A stretch of DNA of 64,000 nucleotides from Molanna angustata (taxonomy: Eukaryota; Arthropoda; Insecta; Trichoptera; Molannidae), in NCBI GenBank assembly GCA_963576475.1, contig OY754977.1, positions 32,801,672 through 32,865,671 of the forward strand. The letters run 5' to 3'. Under the pieces are notes generated by a model. It was not told the DNA's origin. It ran no database searches and saw nothing but the letters and a program-made list of their open reading frames with translations. Shown here one piece after another: positions 1 through 11,170 of this stretch (the first letter of the stretch is position 1; the number at the start of each line of letters is the position of its first letter). The translations under genes and the position numbers were made by a program.

Positions 1-475
1 TGTTCTGATAGAGCTCCGACAAACACCTGAAAAAAACATAATATTATAAAATCTAAAACATAAAAATACTATACAGTATAAGTGTTAGTTTTGCCTCTTA
101 ATTTCCATCACAAATTTTATACTAATACACGAGACCATGTAGATTTTATCTTATACTGATAACATCGAAATCTTAGAATGTTACTGGAAACAAGAATGAA
201 GCTATTTTTTTTAAACTAGGTATATATTTATTTATTTATATAAATATGCAACACAACGTTTAATACGTACACAAAATACATACACTTTATATTCTTGTTT
301 TCGTCAAAAAGATATAAATTTGAGTTCAAGGGAGAAAGAAAATAAAAGTACAATTAAAACATAAAGAAAATTAAATCAATAAACACTACCTATACGCAAA
401 AACAATACAATACAAAAACAATAAGTATAAGCCAAGTCATCAATAAGAAGTAGGCAAAACCAATAAGTCCATTTG
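1..475. other. No recognisable feature
   Basis: AT-rich sequence with short A and T runs. Short open frames exist but have no recognisable motif or supporting signal. I see no gene, RNA or repeat boundary here. Confidence 0.5.
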
Positions 476-477
476 TT

Positions 478-645
478 TTTTTTTTTAAATGAATAAGAAT
501 GTCCTCGTAACAAGAACATATTATACTCTAAATTAAGTGAAGTGAATGAAAAGTATAGGTGAATGAAATCGGTTGAGGCAATATGCGATCTAGTGATCAC
601 TGAATTAGTAATATAGTGTGCTAGCCGCTCTGCTACTGTAACCTT
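478..645 (-). mobile_element. tRNA-headed SINE, degenerate copy (family S3)
   Basis: Read on the minus strand, a degraded tRNA-like head begins near 640. The box A-like stretch is the reverse complement of GCTAGCCGCTCTGCTA at about 620-635. It is followed by a body containing CGATTTCATTCACCT and a T/A-rich tail ending near 478. The order matches the better copies at 36620-36790 (minus) and 57525-57690 (plus). The box B region is eroded, so this is an old copy. Confidence 0.5.
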
Positions 646-649
646 TAGT

Positions 650-1075
650 ATTTTGGATATGTTGCTAGAAAGACCCTCAATAACTGTTAAAAGCTCGTCT
701 TTTAATGGAAGGTGTAGAGGGCAGATTATTGATTTTTTTCTTGAGGGACAAAATTAGCTGCAGCACACTAAATTTGAAAACCACCCACAAATATAATCTA
801 CATACAATATCAACTTCCTTCAAATTACAATAATAATGGTGTTACCTAAATACAACATTAGATTTTAGTACTTAGTAGTAACTTATTCTATAATATGACC
901 ATGTATTGGTGATAAGGAAACAATCCTAACAGGTAATGTTGAAGATTTCAACGATTCGTTCATAATGCATCATGATTTGAATTATTAATTTTACAAATAT
1001 TCGTTCAACCGTTGGTTTATCATTTTGTGCGATTCTTGTGATGAAAAAAAATTTCCGCTTTTCAATTTGTTATTT
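650..1075. other. No recognisable feature
   Basis: AT-rich single-copy-looking sequence. Nothing in either strand resembles a coding exon, RNA gene or known repeat end. Confidence 0.4.
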
Positions 1076-1079
1076 CAGT

Positions 1080-1340
1080 CTGGATTAATAATAATATTTG
1101 AGACAATACTGGTTATTTTTCCGTGAAGCTCGGAAATCTCACCATTACTACTTCGTTTAATTCCTTACAAAATGAATATCATTACAGTGAATGATTCGTT
1201 GCTTTGAATGAAATTCACCTTAACTACGTACTTTGTCCACATCGTTGCAAAATTGAAATCAGAGTTAATGATTCAATTTTAACGAGTGACATCAGACTGA
1301 ACGACTCGTTACTTTGAACGAAATTCACCATTACTACTAA
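1080..1340. repeat. Degenerate tandem duplication, period about 110 bp
   Basis: Two diverged copies of a segment reading ACTTTGAACGAAATTCACC or close to it occur at about 1187-1228 and 1297-1338. Part of a third is visible near 1138 (CTCACCATTACTAC). The spacing is about 110 bp. Function unknown. Confidence 0.45.
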
Positions 1341-1458
1341 CAGGTTAAATATTTTTTACATATAAACAATAAAAGCCTGATTCTCTAGGAATAGTACAAT
1401 TACAAATGAATATTGTGTACCTATTAATAAATGTTATGTTTTATGTGGTGTTTGTTGT

Positions 1459-1482
1459 AAGTGAGTGAGTGAGTGAGTGAGT
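1459..1482. repeat. Microsatellite (GAGT)n
   Basis: Five to six GAGT units in a row. Confidence 0.85.
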
Positions 1483-1489
1483 CAAATGT

Positions 1490-2284
1490 TGATAGCATAT
1501 CATAGTGTGGGTGGCAATATAAATATTAAAGGAACCAGATAAGAGCAATCACAATACAAAAATAACAATAATTGTTTAATTAATAACAAATAACCACATT
1601 ATATTTGTATTGAATGCCTGCCAGATACACACCTATTAGGCTAGGAATATTACCATTTTCAGAAGCTAATTTTGCTATACTTTTTATTTCCTCACCCTTT
1701 ATGTTTTTTAGGTCGCTGAAAACTAATTTGAAGTTTGCAGGCAAAAATTTTGCCCGGAACTTTGTTTTTTGGGCACTTTATTTTATCATTTTTTTCAGTT
1801 TTCGGCCTATATCGCAAAAAGAAAGCGTTTTTAGACAAAAAAAAGTCTAAACAAAATTAAAGTAGACAAAACTTACTGTCTTTTCTCTGCATAAAAGTTT
1901 TTTTTGTAAGACGAACCGCTTTGTCACTAGAGTGCACCCAAAAGCGGCCATATTTCCATATCAAATGAAATTCACCGTTTACGCGGAAATTCGCCCTTGC
2001 TGTGATACTTAACTGTTGTAACATTATACCAATTACATTATACCATTTATATAATTTGTATAACAGTACATTTCTCATAAATAATGTTTTTCTTTGGAAG
2101 ACTAACCCAGTGATTCTCAACCACTGTGTCGCAGCATTTTTGTATGCTGCCAAATTTGAGAACTGTATATACCTACTTAGTAAAAATTATAAAAAAAATC
2201 ATTTATTATTAAAAATATTCTTATTATTTACTTGTAATTAATCCCTTATAAACATACTGTTGTTTTTATAATACATATAATTTT
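1490..2284. other. No recognisable feature
   Basis: AT-rich stretch. The open frames of 78-98 codons here overlap each other on opposite strands, start and stop without conserved motifs and look like chance frames. Confidence 0.45.
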
Positions 2285-2293
2285 ATTTTACAT

Positions 2294-3377
2294 TCATTTT
2301 GAGTAATGGAAGTGTCCTGAGGCATGAAAATACGGCAGCATTCTCCAGACTGTTACCAGGTGCAACTCCCAATTTCCTGTCCTCTCAGCCAGAGTGAATA
2401 GTTTAACAATGTTGACCATTTCGATATACTGGAACCAGAGCTTGGCGGTAGGATCACGCGTTTTTAGCTGTTCCAGTTGATTAAAGACCTTCTCTCCGAT
2501 TTCTCTACATTGCTCTGGATCAGGGTATAGGATTACAGATGCATCAAAATCATTTAACACTTAAGCTAAATTTGATTCTATGTCTGGGGAGAGAGTTATC
2601 ATTTTCATTAAAATTTTCATCAGTGCAGTGTGAGCTAAATGTGGGCTCTCACTACTCTGTAATAGGCGTGCCCTGTCCATTTTTTCAATTGAATAAATCG
2701 AATAGCAGGTGTTAACCAAATCCATCCATCCACTACCATCCATTGGGTAACAGACTGACCCTGAGTAAGACATAGGTAGGTGAAATCCTCCCATTCGAGG
2801 CACCACATATTTCAGCCTGAGGTCATTGCTGTTAGCTGCAATGAACCGTGCCTATAAGTACAGGGGTTGGTCGAATGTAATGAAGTACCACGTCTGACCT
2901 TTTGCAGGACACTTCTCAACAGATTCCAGCATTGCGGTGTAGATTGTGTCAATAAGAGGTAGGAGAGTTGATGAAAGGAAGGCAAGCAGTATATGTTTTT
3001 TCGAAGGGGAGGTCTTTCTCCATAAATCCACTGCATCCAGGTATAATGTCGAATTCCTTGTGTTTGCTGTACAGCCACAGAACTTCAGCTGCTGAAGGAT
3101 AGGTGCACGGTGATGTTTGAAATTCGCTTGACAGGTCTTTCATCTTGATTTCCTTCAGTCCGTCACCACCCTGTTTCGCCTCAAAATGTTTTAAAGTCAA
3201 ATGACCAAATCTTCCAACAACCTCTGCAGTTGGTATTTTTGTTAATCTGGCAATGATGGCATCTGGAGGAACTGCAGAAGCTGGGCCAACAGTATACGTC
3301 CCTCCCATGACATGTAATGTGCTGTATCCATCTATCGTATGAGTGTTGAAATCTGCGTTATCATAGATGAACTGCAT
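2294..3377 (-). pseudogene. Broken copy of a multicopy metazoan protein family, function unknown
   Basis: Reading leftwards from 3377, the frame begins with a DNADFNTHTIDG-type block (DN-D--TIDG, then a short spacer and H-MGG). It continues through a W-Y--K block (LWLYSKHKEF) and GFMEKDLPFEKT to LPFINSPTSY. A frameshift near 2957 moves the frame to DTIYTAMLESVEKCPAKG and WYFITFDQPLYL, where an in-frame TAG lies near 2857. The frame then continues through VVPRMGGFHLPMSYSGSVCY. A TAA at 2561-2563 separates this from a last block with AKLWFQYIEMV, LAERTGNWELHL and MLPYFHASGHF. The block order (DN-D--T-DG, F-QPLY, GGFHL, AERTGNW-LHL, LPYF-ASGH) is that of a large uncharacterised family present in many copies in insect and other invertebrate genomes, so this copy is probably mobile or TE-associated. 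I do not know its biochemical role. One frameshift and two stops mean it is dead. Confidence 0.65.
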
Positions 3378-3535
3378 AAAACCTTCGGCACATACTTGAT
3401 TCTGTTGTCAGGGTGGAAAAAAATTCAAACCATACTGCTTCGACTTAAGTGCTGCAAAATTCCAGGGAACTCAAAATATCCAATAATTTTCGGGATCCAA
3501 ACATTTTAAAGATGAATGCTGCTAACCCAACATGT

Positions 3536-3600
3536 AGTGTCCGACCGAAGCTTCGGCTTCGGCCACCTTCGGCAAAAAAAACACCTTTGGCTTCGGCACT
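3536..3600. repeat. TTCGGC-rich short repeat
   Basis: The motif TTCGGC recurs several times over about 60 bp (CCGAAGCTTCGGCTTCGGCC and CCTTTGGCTTCGGC). It includes the perfect palindrome CCGAAGCTTCGG. Confidence 0.6.
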
Positions 3601-3639
3601 ATATTATACATTCATGCTAAAGCCATTTTGAACTGTATT

Positions 3640-4100
3640 ATCCACCGGTTCCTTGTACTTGTTCAGTTTGTATTGGTGGTCTTTTGGAATATTTGTGTCC
3701 CATGGAACAGTCAGCTCCACATAAATAACTCAATAATGTTGATATCATCAGCGTATGCCAATATCTGGACTGACTTGTGTATATAGTCTCATTTAATTCA
3801 ATGCCTGAATCGAATGCAATTTCGAACAAGACGCATACCAGGGCATCTCCTTATCGTAAGCCATTTTAATGTCCAAAGCTATCGGATATGTCTGATTGTA
3901 TTTAAATCTGGCATAGTTTTTCGGGCCTTGTTAGTCTCACCATATTAGTCAGATTTGCTGGTATATCAAGACAATTCGTTGCCGAGTAGATTTGCTCTCT
4001 GTTTATGCTGTCATAGTCGCCTTACAATTCACAAACAGGTGGTGTGCATTTATGTTGAATTCACAAGTCTTCTTTAATATCGGTCTGAATACAAATATTA
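3640..4100 (-). pseudogene. RTE-type LINE fragment: reverse transcriptase palm, degraded
   Basis: Minus-strand conceptual translation across several frames gives FNINAHHLFVNCKA, then a diverged stretch resembling DSINREQIYSATN, then IPANLTNMVRLT and PEKLCQI. After these come weak traces of the G-RQGD-LS block and of the I--YADDI block. The order and wording match the RTE clade palm domain (HHLFVDFK-AYDSI, GIP-KLI-LV, RQGDALS, YADDID). Multiple stops and frameshifts make it a fossil. No target duplication was found. Confidence 0.6.
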
Positions 4101-4129
4101 GGTTAACACGTGATTTTCCACTCCAAAAT

Positions 4130-4465
4130 CCAGTCAGGTAGTGTCCCAGATTTCTCTATAAATGTTTGGAATAAAATACCACGTAATGCCATTGTTTCAT
4201 TCCATCAACACTACCGATGGTCCTACACCCTAGCGTCCACAAGTGGTCTTATACGCCCGCAAGCCCTGGGGAATGTGGCCACTGGCATTAACGGCAGTGG
4301 CATAAGCAGATAGTAGAGGATGAATGGCGCAGTTAAGGGAAGTCTAACCTCTACAGAAAAACCCTGGCCCTCCAAGTAAGGCGGTTATGCATTGGGCCAA
4401 CAACCCTACAAAACAACTAATGGTACAAAACTAACAAGAGAAACCATTCTTCTTCTTTTTTCTTT
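4130..4465. other. GC-richer block of unknown origin, probably old retroelement
   Basis: More GC-rich than its surroundings. The plus strand holds a 67-codon open frame ending at 4313 with no motif I recognise. The right edge (TTCTTCTTCTTTTTT at about 4448-4462) would be a (GAA)n tail on the minus strand, as seen at the ends of several RTE pieces in this window, so a minus-strand retroelement end is possible. Confidence 0.3.
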
Positions 4466-4669
4466 AGCTTATGTGGCATTCCATCCAATCAATAGGATAA
4501 TTTCTGCCAGTATAAAATTATTATTAAATTATTTTGAGAGTTGAGGTTAGTGCGCACATTAAAGATTGAAACCATTAAGGCGAAGAAATTTCACTATGTG
4601 GAATTAAATATGCAGGGATTTTAATAACAGACGATATGGCTTATTGATTGGTGGTGAAATATTAAGTGT

Positions 4670-5045
4670 ATAGTACAATTCATGTTCGGTGTGAATTGGG
4701 AATTCAAAACACATAGTCCAGGGTCTCAACTATCTCTACACAAGCACACAAAGGACTATCCCATAAATGTCTCTTGTAGAGGTGACTGCTAAAACTTAAC
4801 GTCCTTAGAGGCGCAGCAAACGGAACAGATTTTTGTCTCTTAGCAACAATGTTGTTAATGCCGACGATCCGATGTGCACGCATGAATTCCTATGCATAAT
4901 ACTGTAATCCGTCTGATGCGCTGTGTCTGCTACGCTTATGTGGACGCTAACCCTAATAAGGCAGTGTCCTAGTCTGATGCGACATATATTTGACACGTCG
5001 CATCTGGCCATGCCCTTGTCGTGGAACCATGGTTTAGGAGGAATT
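4670..5045 (-). pseudogene. LINE C-terminal fragment with zinc-knuckle region (RNase-H LINE group)
   Basis: The minus strand from about 5045 reads KPWFHDKGMARCDVSNICRI, then RLGHCLIRVSVH. After a frame change it gives LYKRHLWDSPLCAC and VETLDYVF. The PWFH block, the RLGH block and the CxC--(x)n-ETLDHVF block are in the order found downstream of the RNase H domain in I/Jockey-group LINEs. The fragment at 54430-54935 has matching blocks (FPWFHKKN, CACGAEMETLDHVFY), so the two belong to one family. Frameshifts make it non-functional. Confidence 0.6.
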
Positions 5046-5490
5046 GAAATTTGGATGGATTAATAGGATGAAACTTTCATAGTACTGATATTTCCCAGTC
5101 AATGGTTCATTCGGATGTTAATAACAATTCAACCAGCGTTTTTTTTATTTAGAAGCGTTATGAGATGATAATACATTGGATATTTTCTAAAAAGCATTTT
5201 TGGTCCATTGTTTATGATTAAAATAATGATACTACTGGAAGGTACTACTATCTAGTTTATAACAACAGTTAACTTGTCAAAATACATGAAACGCAAAAAC
5301 ACTTTGGTATTACGGCCTAACCTACAGAAGGAAAGATTTTTATAACCTATATAACTAACCTTAAAATAAATGCATCTTGTTCAAGAAGTCTTGTTATATC
5401 TTAACATTAAGTACGTTTATAGTGATTTGTTTTATTTCATATTTTCACAAATAACTATAACAAACTAATATTGAAGAATAGAATATTATG
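5046..5490. other. AT-rich stretch, possible intron of the 5498-5533 gene
   Basis: No coding or repeat signal seen. If the exon at 5498-5533 is real this would be the start of its first coding intron (minus strand). Confidence 0.3.
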
Positions 5491-5497
5491 CACTCAC

Positions 5498-5533
5498 CTG
5501 AACAATATATCTATTGTTTTCTACGAGTGCCAT
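5498..5533 (-). CDS. Candidate first coding exon of an unidentified host gene
   Basis: On the minus strand an ATG at 5533-5531 opens MALVENNRYIVQ and runs directly into CAG followed by GTGAGTG, a strong splice donor (GT at 5497-5496), in phase 0. The start context is good for an insect gene (A at -3, G at +4). Upstream in the same frame there is no stop until a TGA-TGA-TAG run about 110 bases away, and a short upstream ORF (starting MMIVEYW) overlaps the leader. The continuation exon is not visible in the window: everything to the left is repeat-derived or blank. The gene would read out of the left edge. I do not recognise the peptide. The alternative is a chance ATG plus donor. Confidence 0.4.
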
Positions 5534-6720
5534 TCTCTGGCATTCTCCTTCACTATATTCCAGATTTTCTTGAACTGTCAATATCCTGGACACACACTGA
5601 CCAATACTCCACTATCATCATTTTAACCACTTGAATTTACACTATCACTTTTGCATGTATTAATCACAACACTAATGTTTAACAAATTATCCCTTTATGT
5701 TGAAATATTTCAACAACATTCCTGATAACAACAAAATAATAACCATTAAAATATAAGTCGATGATTTATACACACGAACTTGTGAGCAAGACGACCACAT
5801 GGATAAACTTCAATGAGTCAATGTCATTTCTGAGAAAAAAACAATCAAAATATGTCGAGACATTCTCTTTCATAAAGCCCATACATGGATGGATGAAAAA
5901 AGCCTGAATAATTCTTATAAAAATTCATTCGTACGCAACTAGATGGAGTGAAATAATCATTGGAGTACAATACGACATGGTTATAGAGAAATCGACTCGT
6001 CAAAATAGAAAATCAAGCACAGCTTTCGATCTGTCGTTGTTGGTTGTACACATCCACATACTCAACAATGTAACAGGTAGATAGACCAATGACAGGTGTG
6101 TCGATTGTAACAAGACAAATGAACATTTATCTGGGAAATAAACAAACATTGAGATATAAATATTAGCAATCGTCGTATTTAGACGAAAAGAAGGAAATTA
6201 AAACGTCAGGACGGGGTCACATGTCGATTTGAATGAAACAAGCTGAATGACCTCTCGCTATTCCGGAGGCATTTTGACAAACACTTATGGAAATCGTTTA
6301 ACTGAATACACATTAATAAAAACACAGACGCTAATTTTAAACTGCGACCGAAATAATTGAGTCCATCGGTTGACATGACAATTATACGTGAGATTTACGA
6401 TAGCAAAAAAATGAAACACCCACCGATATCCTGTCGCCGACACAAAACACGATTTTTATTCAATATCACGTCGATTGCGGAAACAACACAATTTTACAAC
6501 TATTTGCGATATTTACACTATAAAGATATTCAAATGTAGTCGCGTATGGGCCCCTAGGAGCCCATTTATAATTAATAAATACAAATGTTGAGATGTATGT
6601 CTCCGACGACCACCATTTTTATTTGTGCTCTAACCACAGTAGTGACCAGTGACCAACCACAATCCACCGCAAATATCAGGGTCATTTGTTATAGGCGGTA
6701 AATTTAAACGGCTTACCTCA
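5534..6720 (-). promoter_or_regulatory. Possible 5' leader and promoter region of the minus-strand gene
   Basis: About 1.2 kb free of recognisable repeats, with less extreme AT content than the flanks, lying upstream of the candidate start at 5533. No TATA box or initiator can be assigned with confidence. The function is inferred only from position and lack of transposon sequence. Confidence 0.25.
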
Positions 6721-7935
6721 TCTAAGCTGGGAAAAATTGTTATTTCATTTTTATTACAAAATGAAAAAAAATGTATTTTGCTTAGATTACATATTTTAGT
6801 ATATTGTTAAAAGTCACTCATGCCATAAAAGAAAAATATGTAAAATCAAGTTTGTATTTTAATAAGTATATATTTAGTAAGAAGGAATATTTCTCAAAAA
6901 CAAACTTTCTGAAAAATAAAAAATCATCACTGTGTTTGCGTCCTAAAATTATTTTGTTACGAATATAAAATTGATTAACTTCGAGGTTATTTATTTTTTG
7001 TGGATAATATAGGTACATCGAATGTATAAAACATTTAGATACTTTCAATGTTCATTATATTATTTTTACAGCTCCATCTCATTGCATTATTGATAATATT
7101 AGGTTAGTTTTTGAGATAAAATGGATATTGATTCTTATTAAAAGTTGTGGTATAAATGTATGTACTAATAAATAATATTAATAATAGTTGTGATATGGCA
7201 TTGAGAATAATCAATTAATTATATTTACAACTGCATTTGCCAAGTTATGAAAACAAATCGTGTTTTAATGTGCGAAAAGTATGAAAAATGTTTTTATTTA
7301 GGTAGTAAAATATATTTTTATTTTACGATTATAATATTGATTATACACGAAACAATAATCAATTTATTTAATTTAGTTTGATTGATGTAATACACTCTTG
7401 CAACACAGTGCATCATACTTTTGAAATTCTGCACTAAAAATCCATTTTTTTGCATTGAAATATCATAAAATAGCTATTGCAAACTACAAAAAAAACCATC
7501 TTGAGAAAAGAATTACAATAATTTATTATAACAAATAATAATTCTATTACAATATTCCAAAATGTCTCTTTAAGAACCACAGCTTTTTTTTTAATAGACA
7601 TCTTTTGATTTTTTTTGCAACTATTATATTATTGCATAGAAGTCAGTAGTTAGTACATAAAACGTTTCAGTTATATGTCAATAGATGGCATTACCCATCA
7701 TTAAGTGCTAGCATATTATGATGAGGCCAAAATAAATTTGATTTTATTTACCTATATGTTTTTAAAAACGAAATAATTACTTCGGTAATCTGCATAGAAA
7801 AGAGATATATTATGTTATCTGTCTTTATTCACTACCTACATTAACTTTCACAAAAAGTCACGTTGATTGTAAAAGTAGATAGCAGGGTGTTTTGTTTTGA
7901 TTTTTTAAATACATGTCAATAAAAGGGGCTCACAC
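6721..7935. other. No recognisable feature
   Basis: Very AT-rich sequence with poly(A/T) runs. Nothing on either strand that I can name. Confidence 0.4.
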
Positions 7936-7939
7936 ATCC

Positions 7940-8010
7940 CAGTGGCGCAGCTAGACATTTTGGGGCCTCATGCGAAAACTATGAAAGGCCCCTAAAGTTT
8001 TTTTTTTTAA
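7940..8010 (+). mobile_element. Possible hAT-type element end
   Basis: The sequence CAGTGGCGCAGCTAG at about 7941-7955, followed by ACATTTTGGGGCC, resembles the CAGTGGCGTAGCTAG termini common among hAT elements. No matching inverted end was found downstream, so this is a solitary or eroded end. Confidence 0.35.
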
Positions 8011-8619
8011 ATTGAGCATAATAATTGCACATAGTGTATATATATAACATTTACTACTGCCACTATATTTTGTGATTTAAAATATGGTCACCGTTTTTAA
8101 AATTCCTTCATTCTTGTTTTACATTTGCGAAATCACTAATAATTAGAGACCTGGATTATTCGCGTTTTTTTTGGTAAAGAGGTATTTTTTTGTTGAAAAG
8201 TGGCGTTATTTTTTCAGAAAAGCGTTGTTATTTTTTTAGTAAAATGTTGCCATTTTTAAGAAATCGATAGATAGAAAGAAATATAAATTAAGAGAAGTCG
8301 ACACATGGTTTAAATTTGCATGTATCTTTTCCACTATAAACGTCAATATGCTTAATTAATTCCATAATAAAGAATTTAAATTGTTTGAAAAGTTACAAAC
8401 AAATATAACTTTGTCATCCTTAATAAATTCTCGAATATTGGGTTTAATTACAAACACTATTCAAACGGCATTTCCTATTCAAAACACACTTGTTTTTAAA
8501 TTTAAGTTAGTATTAGTTGAAGATAGAAGCTTAGATATATATTACATGAATCGACATACCTAAGCGTAAAGCATCCTTATAACAAATGCATATACTCATG
8601 TTGTTTTATTTTAATTTAC

Positions 8620-9525
8620 ATACATACATACATACATATATACCATCACGCCATGTCCCTTACGGGGTAGGCAGAGAGAACCGAACGCCACTTACTTCTA
8701 TCTTGACATACATTCATCGCCTCGACAACATTCATACATCGTCTTATACATGTTCGTCTGTTGTTCACGCTTCATTAACATTTCCGTCTTTTAAAATGCC
8801 GTTCACATGGACGTGCCATCCCTTCCTTGGACGGCCCCGACCTCTCATTTCATTCCTGTCCGCAATGTATATTTTCTTCGTCAGGCGTTCATCATTCATT
8901 CTCCCCATGTGGCCAAACCATCTCAATGTGTTCACTTTCATTCTATTAATAACATATTTCTTTATCCTACATTCTTTCCTTATGTCCTCATTTCTGACCC
9001 TGTCATACATCGTTCTATTACAGATTCTTCTTAGCGATTTCATTTCAACTGCATTTATTCTACTTTCGTGCGACTTCTGCCATGTCCAGGTTTCACTTGC
9101 ATACGTCAAGGTTGGCACTAAGATAGCATTATGAATGGCAACTTTAGCATCCTTAGATATGTTGCGGTAATTCATAACTGGTTTCAGTGCTCCATTCACT
9201 CTGTTTACTGCCATAACTCTTCTTTCGATCTCCTTATCAATCCGTCCATTCCTTTGAAACATGCTTCCCAGATAGACATATTCATCGACTTGCTCGAGCC
9301 ATTCGTTCTCTACATTTATTTGGCACGCTGTTCTGCTTTCACTCTTCTCAAACACCATAACCTTTGATTTGCTGGCATTCATCCTCAGTCCGTTCTCTAT
9401 GCTACCTTCATATATCATACTTACAAGACACTGTAATATACCATACTTTCTGTTAACAGAACTTTATCGTCTGCATACATCAAATCTCGCACTATAACAT
9501 GATTTTGTCTGTGTTTCCTACAATA
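8620..9525 (-). mobile_element. RTE-like LINE, 5'-truncated (family RTE-A)
   Basis: A minus-strand insertion. Its 3' end is (TATG)n-like sequence at about 8620-8645, preceded on that strand by a short conserved 3' region (CCGTAAGGGACATGGCGTGA). The coding part extends to about 9500, where the plus-strand sequence stops resembling the family, so the copy is 5'-truncated. Sister fragments of the same 3' end lie near 22.2, 34.2, 39.5, 40.95, 43.1 and 56.5 kb. Confidence 0.75.
8690..9490 (-). pseudogene. RTE-like reverse transcriptase, thumb and C-terminal region
   Basis: The upstream end holds the reverse transcriptase active-site box YADD (codons at 9478-9467), but a frameshift or stop lies just after it. 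A continuous frame of 217 codons runs from 9418 to 8765. In order it contains GLRMNASKSKVMVFEKSES, EYVYLGSMFQ, AILVPTLTYASETWTWQK, RRICNRTMYDRVRNEDIR and the C-terminal signature TLRWFGHMGRM with GRGRPRKGW. These blocks are typical of RTE-type LINEs, which use target-primed reverse transcription. The C-terminal residues after HVNGILKDGNV diverge from the sister copies at 39.5 and 41 kb. The RT is incomplete and cannot be active. Confidence 0.75.
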
Positions 9526-9529
9526 GTTT

Positions 9530-10065
9530 GTGGTGTAAAACTTCGGTGCATACTACTTGTAACAATATTATTACCTACATAGCATTAAATGTATATATAC
9601 CTATTATACTGACTAGTGAACACAATACTGACTGGTCGGTCAGTATTAGCTCGTTTTTTTTGTTGCGGATGCGGATGGATAAATGGTTAATATACCTACT
9701 CTTCCCAATTCTTTTCTTTTTTATATTTTAATTTACCTGTGTTAAAAAAATATATTTTTGCAATTGTTAAAAATAATCTATGTCCTTAGTTTAAACTATT
9801 TAAAAGAACTTTTAAAAGGTTTATATCCTGTTAATATAATTATACCTATTGTAAATTCATATTGTAAACTGTTGGTTCTTTAAAATCAATAAAATACTTA
9901 AAATAAAAATAACAGTACTCGATTTCAGGCCCTTGCTTTCATCCTTCAGGGCTCTTATGCTGAAATCAATATTTTAATTTAACTACATATATTTAATGCA
10001 TTGACTGTGTAGATTTCACCCGCAGAAATTTAAGTTACAATAATTATTTTTACTGACAATTTTTT
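9530..10065. other. No recognisable feature
   Basis: AT-rich sequence with GGTTATATCCTGTTAATATA-type low complexity. No coding or repeat ends identified. Confidence 0.4.
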
Positions 10066-10135
10066 TATTTCTCAATAGAGACGAAGTTGGGATATTATAG
10101 AAGAACCAGGAACTCATAAAAAAATACAATAATAT
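10066..10135 (+). mobile_element. Solitary arm of the hairpin retroposon family
   Basis: CTCAATAGAGACGAAGTTGG at about 10072 and the following GATATTATAGAAGAACCAGG match the arm of the hairpin elements at 31211-31730 and 56643-57181. Only about 65 bp remain. Confidence 0.7.
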
Positions 10136-10189
10136 TTTTCAATTCTGCCTTTTCGGTTGAATTGCTGTATATTTTTGATTACATGAAAA

Positions 10190-10992
10190 TTCTTCGAAAC
10201 ACAATTGTTCGAATGCGCAATTGTACGAATAACAATTTTTCGAAAATCAGTTATCAGAATGACAATTGTCCGAAAGTAAATTATTCGAACTAACATTTGT
10301 TGGAAAACCAATTGACCGAATTTAATATATTTTTGTGTCATTATGTTGCCTCCTTTGACATATTTGTTGCCAGTAAAATATATTCGATGAAGACTATTAT
10401 TACTTGCTGTATTATTGTTGGGTACGTATATTTGCACATTTATAATAACTGAAGTTTGACAGCGCGGTTCGTCGCCATGTTGTTTATTCCATAGATTTTT
10501 ATTATACATAATATACTATGTAGATGTAGTACTCCGTGCAAAAATTGAGTCATGGAATATCGCGCGTTTGACGTTTTATTTGGCAACATATTTCAGTTTT
10601 CCTTACATTACAACACATCCTAAATAACTTTTCTCTAAATCTAAATAAACAAATTGTTTTTTACACCAAATAAATCCGAAAACAATTCACATTAGTCGTT
10701 ATTCTCTATAGAAAAACGATGTACTAAAACGTCAAAAATCCCCCGGAAAAATGCCTCACTTCATATAAAATTTGCTAACTACGACATCTAGTATATTATA
10801 ATAAAAATCTATGGTTTATTCCTCTCACAATACTACCAACATGACGTCATAAAAATTCGAACAATTGTAAATTCTGATAATTGTGTGTTCGGAAAATTGT
10901 TTTTCGAAAAAATGTGATTCGAATAATTGCCATTCGTAAAATTGATTTTCGTAAAATTGAGCATTCGAATAATTGTTTTTCGAATAATTTTC
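10190..10992. mobile_element. Foldback element with arms built from TTCGAA/CAATT subrepeats
   Basis: A left block (about 10190-10330) and a right block (about 10850-10992) are reverse complements in style and partly in sequence. Each is a run of roughly 14-17-bp units combining TTCGAA or TCCGAA with ACAATTG or CAATTT, for example ACAATTGTTCGAATGCGCAA on the left and GAGCATTCGAATAATTG on the right. The roughly 500-bp centre is AT-rich and has no coding frame I can support. Long open frames on the minus strand (131 and 96 codons) simply read through the subrepeats. No clear target duplication seen. Confidence 0.6.
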
Positions 10993-11067
10993 CTGTCACC
11001 ATATTTTTTAAAAAAAAGTGCAAAATTCGCGAATAAAATTGGGTTAGTCGCAAACGCGAATAATTCA

Positions 11068-11170
11068 GGGGGCAAGTCTGGCCAACCGGCGAAATCAAAA
11101 CCATCCATGTTTACCCATATCATGGATATAATAAATTATCATATGGAGTTCTATAACATCTCCTAAGATA
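11068..11170. mobile_element. MITE family G6 (GGGGGCAAGTCTGG), partial copy
   Basis: GGGGGCAAGTCTGGCCAACC at about 11069 is followed by GGCGAAATCAAAACCATCC and by a body containing CCCATATCATGGATATAATA and GAGTTCTATAACATC. This is the same order as the full copy at 42107-42244. The right inverted end is missing. Confidence 0.65.

Noticed and set aside
8586..9134. 182-codon plus-strand frame
   Set aside because: Antisense shadow of the RTE-A reverse transcriptase, whose minus frame has clear family blocks.
10114..11123. Minus frames of 131 and 96 codons
   Set aside because: They read through the TTCGAA/CAATT subrepeats of a foldback element and have no domain.
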